Source of the DNA: Phocoena phocoena
Lineage: Eukaryota; Chordata; Mammalia; Artiodactyla; Phocoenidae
Assembly (NCBI RefSeq): GCF_963924675.1
Contig: NC_089222.1
Span: forward strand, 114,405,316-114,469,315
Length of the DNA: 64,000 bases
Reading direction: 5' to 3'
In this document: positions 1 to 14,105 of the stretch, piece after piece
Layout: every line of letters starts with the position of its first letter
How positions within the stretch are numbered: the stretch's first letter is position 1
Position numbers and translations under genes: made by a program
Notes under the pieces: generated by a model
What the model saw: only the letters and a program-made list of their open reading frames with translations
What the model was told of the DNA's origin: nothing
Databases searched by the model: none

Positions 1-212
1 TACAGCACTAAAGATGTAACTACAAACCAATTAAAAAGCAAACTCCCTTTTCCTTAGCTACAACATCACCAGGGAATGGTAGAAGAGGTCAGAGTTTCTT
101 GATATCTATCAAATCCTTAAATTGGCTAGAAGCAGAGATACACTCGCAGCCTTAGGGAATGAGGTAATGAAGTGAAACTTTCAGGCACTGTCTTTAGGCT
201 GTCTTCTCTAGT

Positions 213-1200
213 GTGTCCATTCATTCAGCAGACATACCTTGAGCCCCTGCTAGGTTTGGGGGTCACAGCAAGTGTTTAGGTATAGTTTCTGCTGTCAAGG
301 AGCTCACCAAAGGAGTCATGTATGGATAGATACGGAGTAACGTAGCAAACCCTTTTGCTGCATAAAGGTAGACCCATGGGAGCAGAAAATCAGGAGAGAG
401 TTCTCAAAGGAAAGTGACATAGAAGCAATGTCTTGAAAAATATGTATCAATTTGATAAGCAAGAAAGAGGAGAAGAGTATTCCAGGAAAAGAGACATCAC
501 AACATAGACACATATCTAAGACTGTTTTGAGTGGTGGAAATTTAGCATGGCGGCACACAGCGCATGTGGCAAGAAGTTATGGGAAACCAGGCTGGAGATA
601 GTGAGGCCGGATTTACAGGACTTTGTGTCGACTAAAGAATTCTGAATCGTACGGCATGCACATTGATAAGCCAAGAGGGATAACTATGAACAGAATTGGT
701 TTTTAGAGGAAATAATTTTTTTAGCATTATGGATATCACATTAATGTGGCAAGGGGTTGGGGGGATGCCGTTGGCTGGGTCACCATTGTTGTTGTCCAGA
801 TAAGAGATGTGAATCGCCTGAACCGGGAGATGAGATGGAAATAGGCTAGGGGTCCATCATGGAGAGAAAGTTCTGAGACCCAATTGATGAATTGAATGAT
901 TTGTTATATATAGGGAGCTGGCGAAGGAAGATAGGTAGGTTGTGTTAGGAGAAGGAGTTGTTTTATGTGATAGGGTAAGAAAAAAATGTTTTATCTAACG
1001 TATTAAATATTGTGTCTCTGGAGGTATGATGTCTAATTATTAGTCAGGATTATGAATTTGGAGCTTAAGTGAAATAGGGGCAGCAAATATTTGTGTGGTT
1101 GATCAATATATAAGCTAGTGTAGATAGTATAACTCAGGGATATCATATAGAGTAAAAAGAGGACTGAGGTGAAATTTCAAGGGACACCCAACATTTAAGA
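213..1200 (+). repeat. Ancient interspersed repeat, family not named
   Basis: Begins with the tail-like cattcattcagcagacatac and continues through ctgtcaaggagctcacc, ggagaagagtattccagg, agagatgtgaatcgcctg and tcagggatatcatatagagt to aagggacaccc. The order of these motifs recurs in a second copy at about 16031-16830 and partly at 63655-63920, so this is a dispersed family. I know the pattern but cannot assign the family name by eye. Confidence 0.6.
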
Positions 1201-1227
1201 AAAGGCAAGATGAGGCAAGGCAAGGGA

Positions 1228-1440
1228 GTTCCAGAATAAGACTCTCTGGGTTTAAATATTAACTCTGCCATTAAAATAGCTGAAGACCAAAGCCAAGCTA
1301 CCTTACCTTCCTATGCCTCAATTTTCTCATCTGCCAAATGGAGATGAGCATAATACTTCATAAGGTGTTATGAGAATTTTAAAAGATAGAACCTACAAAA
1401 TGCTTAAAGTCTGACATATAATAAAAATGTATTTAATGGT
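1228..1440 (+). repeat. MIR SINE
   Basis: tatgcctcaattttctcatc, ccaaatggagatgagcataa and gttatgagaattttaaaaga follow the MIR core and 3' layout. Confidence 0.75.
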
Positions 1441-1675
1441 CACTTAAGTTTTAGTATGAGTACAGGAGCTTGAGGAAATAAACAAATAAGCGTCAACTTT
1501 GCCTAAAAATATTCTGTTAAAAAGTAGTTTTAATATTTTTGCCCACACGAGTATAAAAGAAGTGCTCTTTTCTATGCACATGCTTACTTAGAAGAATGCT
1601 GCATTATTTACCTTCTGCTTTAAATTCTCGAGAATGTTGGCTGTGATTTGATACCTAAATACATATTTGTAATGA

Positions 1676-1891
<216 letters not shown>

Positions 1892-4800
1892 TAATTATAT
1901 GAGATACAATGTTGATATTTGAAAATATTACATATTGGAGTAGTCTATATAAAATATAGACTTTAAATAGTGCTGTATATATATACATTATTCCAAACAT
2001 ATTTAAAGGAAATTATTGTTTTGCCTATGGGAGCTCTATAAGTGTCTGTTACAGGAAATTGAACTAAGTTTTCTAAATTACGAGAGCATTTTCTCGGTCA
2101 AGTAGAGGAGGGGAGTGTGCTTTAATCTCTGGGTCTTCAAACACAGAGCTTTAATCAAATGACAGCTACTGCCGCGAAAACTTGATCTTTCAATGAAAAT
2201 ACGTCTACCATTCCTTCAGGTCATGCACTTTCAAGGGTCTGTACAGTTCAGAATAAAAAAGTGAAAAGATTCTGTTTCCCACTAGAATGTAAGATGCATC
2301 CATAGAGTAGGGACTTCTGCAGTCTTTTTCTGTGCACACCGTGCCTGTGACTTAACAGACATTCAATAAATATTTGTTGAGTGAATTAATTGCATTTGTA
2401 CTTTGCTAATTTTGATGAAGATTTATTATTTGGTGTGATGTGAGCCAAAATGGGTGCCATATTCTTTGGCTACAAGTTTTTGAATGTCAAAGTCACATCT
2501 TAAACTGATATGCAGAAATGGTTCTGTCACCTCCTTTGTCTCCATAATTTCATATGTTTTTCATTCTCATTATCCCTTTTCCCCTTTTTCCATGATGTCA
2601 TACTGATTATTTCTTACTATGTATCATCTGAGAACTTTCTCTCATGTTTTTCCTTTTTAGGGACAAATTGTTTATTGTGGAATTTGAGAGACAGTGACCT
2701 TTAAAGAGCATTTTGTTGGTGAAAAAAATTCCGTATTTTGACACGTATATAGAGTAAACAGGGATTTTGGCCATAAACCACTTAGCTTGTTTCTGAGTAT
2801 GACATTAGCAACACTTGCTCTGTCATCTTTTCTGAGCACTGTCTCCTCTAAGGCTATTACGAAGAAAAAGGTGGCTTTTGAAGGAGAGCTTCTACTGTGG
2901 GTTTTCTACAAAAGAGCCTTGTGGGCATTTTACAGTAGAAAAAAGGAATAAAGAATATTTCCTTCCTGTCTCTAAAGCCATTATGTCCCCCTTTGGGGTT
3001 TTTAGCTCAACCTCATAAAAACAAAAGAAAAAAAAAAGAAAAGATCAAGAACAAACATTGAATTTCTAAGGCCTAGACTACTTCTCTTTAATCTGAGTTA
3101 GACCTGAACTCCACATAAGACTAAAACTGTAAGAAAAGAAAACCCCTTTACATTTAGAGAAAGCATAAATTTAAGAGATGTCAAGTTCAAGTTCAGAAGC
3201 CCTCCGGAGGGAGTGAAAGTAGCCCAGGATGAATCCAAGACATGAAAAGGTGTGTCTATCTCCAGGCAATTGTGACAGGGAGGTTGATTGTCTATTATAT
3301 TAGTCAGAGAGATGATGCTTTTATAAATAATAGCCATTCTGCTGTGTCTACAGTAGACATTGAAATCAAAATAGAGTTTCTTCCTGCAATTTTATACTCA
3401 ATTCCAAAGTTAATTCAGCCTTAAGTTTTCCATATGGAATTCTTGCTCCTAAGCCTGGATTTCAGTGAAAACTGGGTACAAATGATCAAATCCAGAAACT
3501 ACTTAAGGAATTTAGAAGTTCTTATTTCAACTGCATTGGGTTTTCTATAAACTTATGAAAGATCTGTGTATTGTTGAGAAGTTATTATTTTATTCAACTA
3601 TTAAAATAAAATATGCATATTAACATCACTGTGAAAATACCTTTAACATGCTAGAATAATATACACAGTATGTCAAAGAAAGTAACATGATTCCCAACAG
3701 CAAAACTTAACTAAGAAAAAAAAAAAGGAAACTTTTCAAAGGAAACTTGAGAAGTTATGTATTTTTTTCCTTTGAGATTGAATATAGAAAAATATTAGTT
3801 ACTACAAAGGAAACTAATCAGAAATGAATACATTTGATAGCAGGAAACAATTATTAGAAATTCAGTAGCATAGTTGGTTTTGATTTCTGTATTTCATTTG
3901 TGGTTCATTTTTGAGGCACTATTGGAGTCAGTATGGGCTTAAAAATAATCTTCCTTTTCCTCACTCCTCATGCAATAAATATTTAATTTTGAGAATTGAT
4001 GTTGGACAACAGAACCCTGTGTTCCAGTAGCAGTTTGGGGAAAAAAACTTTCTTAAATAAGGGTGAGCGTTTGATTTTCACCCCCAGTACAGATATGATT
4101 AGTTCTAACATTTAAAAATTAACCCTCATTTGAGAATTACTTCCTTTTTTTTGATATATATATATTTTTTTGAAATCCTGATTCTGCTGTTTTAGAGACT
4201 CTGTCTGTATGTATTTCCTCAAGTATTCCATTCTCAACTCATGATTTCTTTGGTTTTAATACTTGTGTATTTTTCACAGTCCTTAGTATGGTACTGGGCA
4301 TCTAGTAGGCACTTTATGTAATAAATACTTGTTACAATTTGAAATATGCATTTGAACTCCAACCTTCTGCTTGAGTGGTAGAGATATCACAGTACAGTAC
4401 GTCACAGGGGAAATTCAAGCATTTCTGGTGACTTTGATCCTGAGTGCTAACAATAGGTTACATTGGATCAGATCTGAAGAGATAATCATCTCTGATGGCT
4501 GCCTGGTGGTCTGTGTTTGAAAGGAACAGAGAAAAACCTGGGGCTGGACAGAGTTTCCTAAACTTGGATGAAGTTTGTTATCTGATGTTATCTGAACGTG
4601 TATATCTAAACTTATCTGAAGCTTGTTAAATATACAGATTATCAAGCATGCCCCTGGAGAACCTGATTTAGTAGATCTGGGTTAGAGCACAGAAATTTGT
4701 TTTTATTTTTGTTTTCAAGCAAGTTCATCAGTCTCTGGAATGAGGAGTTACCTGTTGAGCTAACAGAAAGAATAAAGGGCTTTAAAAAAAATTGCTCTAG

Positions 4801-4999
4801 GGCTTCCCTGGTGGCGCAGTGGTTAAGAGTCTGCCTGCAGATGCAGGGGACACGGATTCGCGCCCCGGTCCGGGAGGATCCCACATGCCGCGGAGTGGCT
4901 GGGCCCGTGAGCCATGGCCGCTGAGCCTGCGCGTCCGGAGCCTGTGCTCCGCAACGGGAGAGGCCACGACAGTGGGAGGCCCGTGTACCGAAAAAACAA
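4801..4999 (+). mobile_element. CHR-type SINE (tRNA-derived), full-length
   Basis: Starts ggcttccctggtggcgcagt and ends in an A-rich tail. It has the tRNA-like A box (tggcgcagtgg) and is flanked by a perfect 13-bp duplication aaaattgctctag at 4788-4800 and 5000-5012. The B-box region has decayed (gattcgcgcccc). Confidence 0.95.
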
Positions 5000-5049
5000 A
5001 AAATTGCTCTAGAGTTTGCGAATTACCAGGGCTGGATGAAGTGTGTTAC

Positions 5050-5310
5050 AGAGAATTGTGTAGCGAAGAGTATAGACACTGGAGTCAGACAAAATGTAGT
5101 TGAATCCTATTTCTGTCATTTACCAACTGTGTGGCCTAGAAAAGGTTGTTTAGATTACATGAGTCTCAGTTGCCCATGTGTAAAATGGGTACAGTAATAC
5201 CAACCTCACAGCATTTTTATAAGGATTAAATTAAATTATATATATTTAAAGCTTAACATATTGTCTGTTACAGAGTGTTTTATAAATAAGGAGTGTTGTA
5301 GTCATATAAG
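5050..5310 (+). repeat. MIR SINE
   Basis: actggagtcagacaaaatg, ccaactgtgtggcctag and gtaaaatgggtacagtaata match the MIR consensus in order. Confidence 0.8.
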
Positions 5311-8300
5311 CGTTATTATTAGTGATAGCTTTATCACTTAATTTTAATAATTATTGGTTATTTCATAAGAAAAGTAGTAATGTTCAGATAATTCTAGACA
5401 GGTAGGTCTTCCTTTGCTATTGTAAATGAGAAACCTGAAGTAGTAATATAATCATGATAATTTATTATGTAACAAGTTATTAAAATTCTTCTCAAATATA
5501 AAGCATTACATTTTTATTTAAAAAACTTTATTGGCTTTTAAACTAAATGTGTTAAGTCTTGTTAGTGCCATCAAAACTAGTGCTGGATTTAATGTTGAGG
5601 TTTTGCAAAATAACTAGATAATTTAATGAAAATTACGACCACTTGGGAATAGAAATGATTCAAAAACCGATTACATTTTATGTGCAATGGAGTGTTATCG
5701 TTATGAAAAAACGTTCAGCAGAGACTCAGAGACTCTGCAGTAATTTGACCTATTCAAAAATAATTAAGGTCCATTACATGACCAATAAAAAATGGTGAAG
5801 TAATGCTGTTTGGAACGATCACAACAGAGAAGTGTTTCTGTTTAGCTCCCAGTTAACCAGAAAATTCAGTTAACCTGAACTTGATATTCTGTCATTTTCT
5901 GGAATAATCAAAACTTTATTACCTATAAATGTAAACCATCAGTGTTGTTACATTTACGCCTGATGTTTGTCTGCCTCATTTTCCCTCCATGCTGTAATAA
6001 TGTCTATGCACCTCCTCAAGAATTCTCTTTGTAAACCTGTAATACACAAACAAATTCAGGCATCTTTTTAAAGACATTTCATCTCAATTTTGATTGATTA
6101 CGTTGTGATATTTGCATTTTAATGTCTCAATTCGACAAGTATTAGGATTGCTAGCTGTCACAGTAGGAATGAATTATCTTCTGAACTAGTGTTTCATATT
6201 GCATAATGGCCCCGTCGTTTAAGGAAAAATATATATACTGTAGTATTTATAACCATTTTATAGGTTGTGACATACCTATAAAATGTAAAGTCTAAGTTGA
6301 ATAAAATAGATGCAGTGAGGCACCCTGCCAGATTTTTTAAACGGTGTGCTGTTGAAACTGCTAAAATTTATGCCTCTGCTTGGTGCTCCGAGAATGGTTG
6401 CAGGTTTGTTTTACATTATTTTACTATCTTAATCTAAACCCATTAGGTCTTTATTAGATGCTTACCAGGTGGGCCTTGAGGTTCTTCTTGTAATCACATG
6501 ATAGCCAACATAAATTTTCCTGCTTGCTTTCATTTTTGAACCAATTCATAGTAATTTAAACAGTGGGTACTTTTTTTTTTCTTTGTTGAAGGTAGCCTTT
6601 AAAGAAGAGCATGGTGGATGCAGCCTCAAAACACTTAAAAGAAAAATAAAGGCAGAAAAATAAGTTTATCATTCTATTAATAGCAAAACCTATAAAATTA
6701 GTAATTATTTATGATGACAATCATGTCTGTAGCTTTTTAAATAATTCCATTTATGAGGTGTGCTCTTCTGAAAGAAAGATAGAAGATAAAGCCACACAGA
6801 GTTTAAACTCCAAATTTCTCCCATTTCCAAGATTGTCCTCCACCTCTGAGATTTCTTACAGTTCTTTGGTTCAGTGATACTCACTGCTTAAACAAGGCAA
6901 ACTCGATGGTATTATTAATCTTTCCACTCTCTTTGCAACTTCACAGATAAAGCAGCTCTTATTACTGTCACAATTTCATTGACAAAGTAAATTTGTGACT
7001 CTATCACCAGAGTGATCGTGTTCCCATCGCTATGTCTGTCACAGGAAACCGAACTGAAAACAAACTTCCATGTACCAGCCATTTCCCAAGCAATCTCATT
7101 TTATCTGTGCTGACTTGAACCATTAAGAAAATCTAATCCCATTTTTGTCTGTCTTTCTTACAATAGGCACTAAAAGACATTTAGTCCTCCCATTTCCCTT
7201 TAGCCCTAAGTGCTGAGCCAGTTAGACACAGGAAACTGGACGTTTAGTTCATACCCCACTGCACTCCTCCACAGGCCTCTCCCAGGGACCAGTTATTCTT
7301 TGAAGCTCAAAAAACAGTTGCTTTTCTGCCCTTTCAGCAACAGCTCTGTTAAAAGAAAAGGCAGATGCCAAACATCTCTAAACCAGGTGATGCTCTGTTA
7401 CCAGACAATTGGGATTTCTGTGAAATCCCAGCTCTTTTCTCATAGGCGCTTATCCATTTTTCTTCCCTTGATGTGAAATTACGCCATTCTCTCAATTTCA
7501 TCACCTATTTTTTTTGTTTTTTTTTCTAGTTCTAAAATATGGTATCGTGAATGATGTTGATATCTCCTTAATGTATTCTTGGCATACAATAGGAATGTTC
7601 AAATGGATCATCAAAAAGACGTGCATTCTATTCTGTTCTGAAGAACTATTATTTTGTCTGATGCTTCCCATAAGTATTATGCCTACTCTGCAGTGAAGGA
7701 ACAGAGCACTTTCCCGTTAGGATTGGTTAGCCACTGACAGCCTCTGGAAGGCTGAAACTTGAAGTCTGAGATTGATGTGAGACCGGAGAGACACAAGGCA
7801 GAAAAAAAAGACCAGTGCAGTCCTTTGGCTGACTTAACTGCTACTAATGGAATGTTTCCTAGAGCTTCTCTCCTTGCTGCTGGTGAACTGCATGCCAAAG
7901 AAAATAAGAAGAAAAAAAAAAAAAGAAAAGAAAAAAAAAATGCTGAAATATCTTGGGCACTATAGTTTATAATTGACCCCTAGTTAATATCCCAATGAAC
8001 TAGGAATTGATCAATAGTTATGATTTCCAGTAAAACAAGAAGCAACAGTCAGAGGTTTGGCTAAGCTTTTAAGATTCTCCTAACCCAGTGTGTGAGTATT
8101 AATTCACAGGAAATAGTAGTGATGCAGTGAAAACAGGAGCAGACGAGGCATAAGAAGCTGAATTCTTCCGTATTCTTCATTTCAGTTGATGGCAATGCAA
8201 CCTGCAAATACACACTAGTAGGCAGCTTGGGTGCTGGTGGGGTCATGCTTTACTCTTCCATTTCTCGAATGTCAGTCACCTTAAAATCCTATTTATTTTG

Positions 8301-8439
8301 CCTTTTAAATATTTCTCAACTCTCAACACCTGTCTTATCTTCTTATCACTGCTTTATTATCTCTCGTGCAGTGAAACTTAACATCTAACCAGTTTCCTTG
8401 CCTCCATCTTGTCCCATAGAATCCATCCTTCATACAACA

Positions 8440-8960
8440 GGTACATTGACCTAAAATACGAATCGAATTGTATTAGTTCCATTCATGAAACATTGTCAGG
8501 CTTCCCATCTCTCCAGATAAGGTTCAAAGTGCTTAAATGCTGCTGTGCCTGGCTACTTAGTCCCCTCTTGCTACTCTCTTCAGGGTAGTAACACTGTATT
8601 GTTTACATATTTTTTCATGTAAATACCACCATGGAGCTTCCGTCTGGGCTTTTCTTTATGTTAGTCCTTTGGTCTAAAATGCTCTGCCCCCACTGACCCA
8701 TCTTCTACTTGCTCATTACTCCTATCCTTAGATCCAGCTTAGGCAGGCATCTTGCAGGAAGCTTTGCAGGCAGTCCTTACCCCAGTGTCAGGTTAGGTAT
8801 GCACATTCATGGACCCGTCGCATGCTGTTGCCACCCTTATTGCATTTCAATATCTGCCCCATTTGACTGTGAGTTCCTTACAGGCACACTTTATGTACTT
8901 CACCTTCTTAGTCTCGTTGCTTATTGCAGTCTTGGGAGCATCCTTGGTGCTCATGTAACA
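8440..8960 (+). repeat. L2 LINE 3' end
   Basis: ctgtgcctggctacttagtc, ggtctaaaatgctctgcccc, catttgactgtgagttcctt and gcttattgcagtcttggga follow the L2 3' region. Shorter L2 3' ends occur at about 2283-2395 (caataaatatttgttgagtg) and 4255-4345. Confidence 0.72.
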
Positions 8961-9383
8961 TTTTCTGTCTGAGCGAATCAAGGGCTGCCCTGATATATAC
9001 CAGCTGTGGTATCCTGGGCAAGTCACTTAACTTCTCTGAGTTTTAGTATACTCATCTGTTGAAAAAAATGAATGTACGTGGACTATAAACGTCAAACATG
9101 ATAGAAAAGTTTTAAAAAGATAATTCACAAAGTATATTCTCATAAAAGTGGTTTGTGGATTATGAAATGCTTATGCAAAATGATGGTTGTTATGATTATT
9201 TTTCTCATCTCTTCTTTCAAAACAACTAAAAACCCATTAGAGTCTCAGTAATATTTACTTTGACCATAGAGATTTGAAATTTTTAGTTGCTGATTAATGT
9301 AGAATTTGGTAATTGTTTTGCTTTTCTGCAATTATAATTTTCTGTGATTCCTTGATATTGAGGTCTGTCAAAATCAGCCCTCA

Positions 9384-9604
9384 GGGGCTTCCCTGGTGGC
9401 GCAGTGGTTGAGAGTCCACCTGCCGATGCAGGGGACACGGGTTCGTGCCCCAGTCCGGGAAGATCCCACATGCCACGGAGCGGCTGGGCCCGTGAGCCAT
9501 GGCCGCTGAGCCTGCGCGTCCGGAGCCTGTGCTCCGCAGCAGGAGAGGCCACAACAGTGAGAGGCCACAACAGTGAGAGGCCGGCGTACCGAAAAAAAAA
9601 AAAA
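9384..9604 (+). mobile_element. CHR-type SINE with internal 16-nt duplication
   Basis: Full-length sense copy with A box and B box (ggttcgtgcccc). Flanked by aaatcag(c/t)cctca at 9371-9383 and 9605-9617. The 3' region carries the unit acaacagtgagaggcc twice in tandem (9551-9566 and 9567-9582), absent from the other copies here. Confidence 0.95.
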
Positions 9605-9689
9605 AAATCAGTCCTCAATATTTTTTTTTTGCTGCTGCTTTAGGAAATGTTCTGTAGGGTAGAACTAACAGTCTTTTCTGATAGACACA

Positions 9690-9860
9690 CATGGATTCAA
9701 AAACTGAATGTACAAGATGTTAAATCTCTGATTCTCAGTTTTCTCCTCCGTAAAGGGGAGTAAATATGCCTCCCTCATAGGATTTTGTGGAGATTAAATG
9801 AGCTAGTAAATATGAAATGCCTAGCACATTGTGTGAAGCATTTAAATGCTCAGCGAAAGG
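9690..9860 (+). repeat. MIR SINE
   Basis: ctcagttttctcctccgtaa, ggagattaaatgagc and cctagcacattgtgtg; clear MIR 3' half. A second partial copy lies at about 8985-9060 (tcctgggcaagtcacttaac). Confidence 0.78.
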
Positions 9861-11440
9861 AGAAGCAATAAAGGTGATATGAAGAAGGCAGAAGAAGAGA
9901 AGGAGTCACTTCAGTCATGTGTCTTTATATGTGTATGTCTCAGGACTTTATGTAGCTTTAGTGCTCTTAGCTGCTTCTCACTGGCTGTATAAAAAGATTA
10001 AAGTCTGAGTCATGTATGCATCGCCCATTATACTTTATATAGACACACAATAAATGCTTTCCAATAAACAATGACTATCAAGGTTTCTGTAATTGTGGTT
10101 TAAAAAAATGTCAATTTTTATTCTAATTGCTTCAAGAAACAGAAAAAAAGTTAGGTATAACACAAAAAAATCTACATTAGGTAAAAATACTTTTTTGTCT
10201 TTATTAATTGTGTGTATTTGATATGCATTTGAGACCAAAATAGTTTTTTTATTAAACAGATCCATAATTAACATGATTCCCTTTGATCTTTAAACATAAT
10301 TATTATCCCCCCTTATACGTTCAATGCTGCTAAATTTCCTGATAAAATGAATAATATTGAATCCCTTCACTGCACCTTCCATAAATATAATCCATATACT
10401 GGACCAGTTGAAACTAGAGATAAAAATAATGTGGATAGATTGTCCCCAGTAATAACTTCCATATAATTTAAAACTTTAATAGTCTTGAAAATTAATCAGA
10501 AGGCATAGTCCATTAAAAGAAATGTGCATTTGTGCATTGAACATTTTCTAAGATGTGAAATGGCAACTTTGAAGTTTACCAAACCACATGTTAATTTCTG
10601 CAACAGAACACTGCAACATGTCATGTGCATGGCTTTTTTTTTTTTTTTTATGGACCACTATATAATTATTTCAGAATGTAGAATTAAAATTTAAGTGAAA
10701 ATTAAGCAATGTAGCTTACTGTGGATTTTATTGCCGGTAGTGAGGGATAAACTTGCATTCAAAAACAAACTCTGGGGGAAAGAAAGCCTGTTTTGTAAAT
10801 TTGTAATTCCCGTAAACAGGCTTCACCAGGCTAAAGCTTTCTATCAGCATATGAGATCTGATAGAGGGTAAGAGTCATCTGACTTTTTAGAGCTGGTATA
10901 ATATCTAGACAGAAAAGAAGTAATGAGAGAAAAAACTGGACCCTTCAGTTCTGAATTTCCTTTCTTTGATGTAGACTTCATTTAAATCATTTGTTGGAAC
11001 AGTGTGCTTAAATTGCTGATTTCAGAAAAGCTGGCAGTATAATAGTACATTGTTTCTGACCAATAACATGGTTATTTGAGTCAAAGCCAAAACTAATAGT
11101 GTCAGGTGGCCCTTTTGCAGGTTCAAGTCAGGTTTACTATAATCCAAGTTTTAGTTAAGAACTGTGAATTCACTATTATGAAATGGTAAGTAAAGTGTTT
11201 CAGATTTAAAAAAAAGGACTGTGAGTTCAACGTTTTGATGAAACACATATTCCAAGGCCCCCAAAGCTTTACTGGATGACTTTAAGAACCTTGATATGTG
11301 TGTGAACATGTCTGCCACACTCTGACAAGATATGGCAGACTGGTTCTTTGGGGAATGATTCTTCATCACACATGGCAGCAATCCACAAAGGCCCAGTAAA
11401 GTCAGCGGTACTAGAGTAAACAGTGCTTCAGGGATCGGGA

Positions 11441-11478
11441 TACACACACACACACACGCGCGCGCGTGCGCACACACA
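11441..11478. repeat. Alternating purine-pyrimidine tract (CA/CG)
   Basis: 38 nt of unbroken alternation: CA repeats, then a CG core (cgcgcgcgcg), then GTGCGCACACACA. Such a sequence is prone to adopt the Z form. Confidence 0.9.
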
Positions 11479-13520
11479 GTGTCATATATAAATTTACCAC
11501 CTCCTATATGTATGTATTGCTACACTCAATGTTGAACTCGAGTCTTATTCAGAATGCCTCCCTTATAGGATTTGTTGTGGGTTTTGTGTTTTTGTTGTTG
11601 CTTGTTTTGTAGTTAAAATAATGATTTTAAAAATTTAACTGAAGATTTGAGGAGCTAATGAGAATAAAAAAAAAAAGATTAGTTATTATAGAAAGAAAAC
11701 CCAAAAGACAATGTATGATTGAAGACTTTTAAAGAGTCAGTATTGCCAGCTGAGCTCTTTGTGAACAGGCTGAAAGTCAAGTGCTATCATTCAAGAGGTT
11801 TAATGAAGCCCCACTACAGAATTTAACAAGAGAATGATTTGTGAGAATGGCTTCCTCTCCTAACTGTTCTGATCCAGTGGCATAAATAGGATGCCGAGCT
11901 CCACTCCTGCTGGGTTTTTTTTATGCTATTTGATTTGATTGAGACCCAGCAGCATTATGGCCTATGATTCTTTTCCTTTTTTTTTTTTTTTTTTTTTTTG
12001 TAGAAAGGATAAAGTAAAGAACTTCTTGTATTCTTATAGCCTTTCAGAAATAGTCATTTTAACCCTAATGACTGTTGAAGATGTGACATTCTCTTAGATT
12101 TCTTTCACTTACTCATGAAGGTTTTGGGTTGCTTTTAGTTATTTCAAACAAACTGATAAAATCTTAAAAATTAATCAAAAGAAAAAGCAATTCTCCACCT
12201 AGCCTTCCTACAGAGAACTTGAAACACTCTCTTAATGTTTTCTGCCAAGCAAGTATTTGAGGAAATAAGAAGAGCAGTCAGGTACAAGAAATAATTGATA
12301 CATAAGATGATTCTGTGACAAATAATGACACAATACCACACTAGTAAATAGCACATCATGGGTCTTCCGTTATGTTCTGAGCTTTTACTGTGATTTATTC
12401 ATCTACATAACAGTGGACAAGTTTCTCTCGTTGCTCAGTTACATAGATGTATAACTTAGCAACTGTCTTTAGCAACCTACATTATGAACTAATGACATCA
12501 TCCTGGAAATATGTAACTGAGTTGTGTGGATCTACACAATCTGCATTACTCAGCCTGAGAATGAAATTTGAATGAAATAAATTAGATTTTTGCTCTAGTC
12601 ATTAATGGGTAGCTCATTTTAAAACATTAGATTCATTACTGACGATCTCACATAACTTTAAGAATTGGAATTATTTTGTGATATTGTGTATGATTTAATG
12701 TAAAAGAATTAATTCTAAGTTAATTTACATTGATGTATCCTATTTTGTCCAGAATTATTAGGACATAAAGTGATTGAGGTAAGTCATTGTTTAAGAGAGA
12801 ATAATCATAAAGAGAATATTTTTAGACTAATTGACATCAAGGACACCCTTTTCTTATGATGAACCCTGGGTGAATTAAATATGCAAGATAATTGAAAAAT
12901 GGTCTTTTTATGCATCCATATGTATCAGATTTTATTATTTGCTTGCTATCGTTTTAAATATTTTATAGGTATACACAGAATTGAAAATTACACTGAACAG
13001 TATTCATCCTTATAGATTCACAAATCATTTCAGTATATTCCAAACATTAGGGTCATCATTAGAACAGTTATACCAGCAGCAGCTGGTGTCCTTTGAGCCT
13101 CATTTCAATAATTTCAAAATATAATATGCTTTTTATTTCATTTTTTAAAAGATTCTGTATAAATTGGAAGTTACTACCTTTTAATATCATACCTGCAGTT
13201 TGCAAAACTGATTAAAATACCACGAGCACTGTAATTTGCTTTCAAACTGTTATTCTCAGGACTTGATAAATAATGTGCCAGTATAAACACACCTGTAGAA
13301 AATACTAAAATAAGTATAAGACAAAATGTAGCTGAGTAATTGCTTTAAAACAGAATTATGAGAGTAGGAAAATCCATAAATGGTTGTTAAGGTTAGCTTT
13401 AGCTGTAGGACATTTATTTTGTGTGGTCAGTGTTATTAGGAGAAAATTTAGAGCATTGCACAACTAAAACTGATAGAAACGACCATTTTACAAAGGTGCT
13501 TTTAAAAAGTTAACATTGTG

Positions 13521-13533
13521 AGAAAAAAAAAAA
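13521..13533 (+). mobile_element. Probable poly(A)-only retrotransposition scar
   Basis: A 17-bp sequence AAAAAGTTAACATTGTG stands at 13504-13520 and again at 13534-13550, separated only by AG plus a run of A. The first copy is preceded by TTTT, giving the TT|AAAA cut site preferred by L1 endonuclease. This is what target-primed insertion of almost nothing but a poly(A) tail would leave. Confidence 0.65.
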
Positions 13534-14105
13534 AAAAAGTTAACATTGTGGATTGTAGAATAGTCATTTCAAACAGTGTTCTTTTTAGGTCATTAGTAAA
13601 GAGATGAGGTGTGCTCTTGTGTTTTTCCTTAGGTTTTTTATCCCCCCCCAAGTGTACTAAATGACTAAACATAATTGATGATCAGTAATTTTGGCCTGAT
13701 TTAGGCTTCTTGGAAATAATGGTAAATTACATAATTCCTGTGCTGGATTGTTGAGATTATGAATGTTAGACATGGATGGGGGCTCTGTTTTACAGATGAA
13801 AAAACTGAGGTCAGAGATGTCTTTATAATGTATAGCAAACTGTGAACATATACATTTGATACTTGACTGCATGCATTTGACATTTACGGTAGTTGTCCTA
13901 AAAGGTTGCATCATATCATCTTTCGGAGATGGAATTGGCTGTCTGGACATTGTTTTTTTTTTTTTTTAATGAGAAAATAAAATATAGCATGAGTCATTTC
14001 GTCCCCTAAAACCTTTTTATATGTTTGAAACATGCCCATATGTGAAGCAGATTATGTACCCATGTTAATTTAATATATTAATACATATTGTGCATTTAAA
14101 CAATA

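Noticed and set aside
4801..4880. tRNA-like A and B boxes in the CHR elements
   Set aside because: SINE promoter remnants; no cloverleaf or acceptor stem of a functional tRNA gene.
9283..9643. Open frames on both strands across the CHR SINE, with recurring peptides such as SHCCGLS and GTRVRAP
   Set aside because: The same peptides recur at every CHR copy (4801, 20870, 31911, 41151, 44888, 54933, 55732) in both orientations; they come from the GC-rich SINE lacking stops, not from a gene family.
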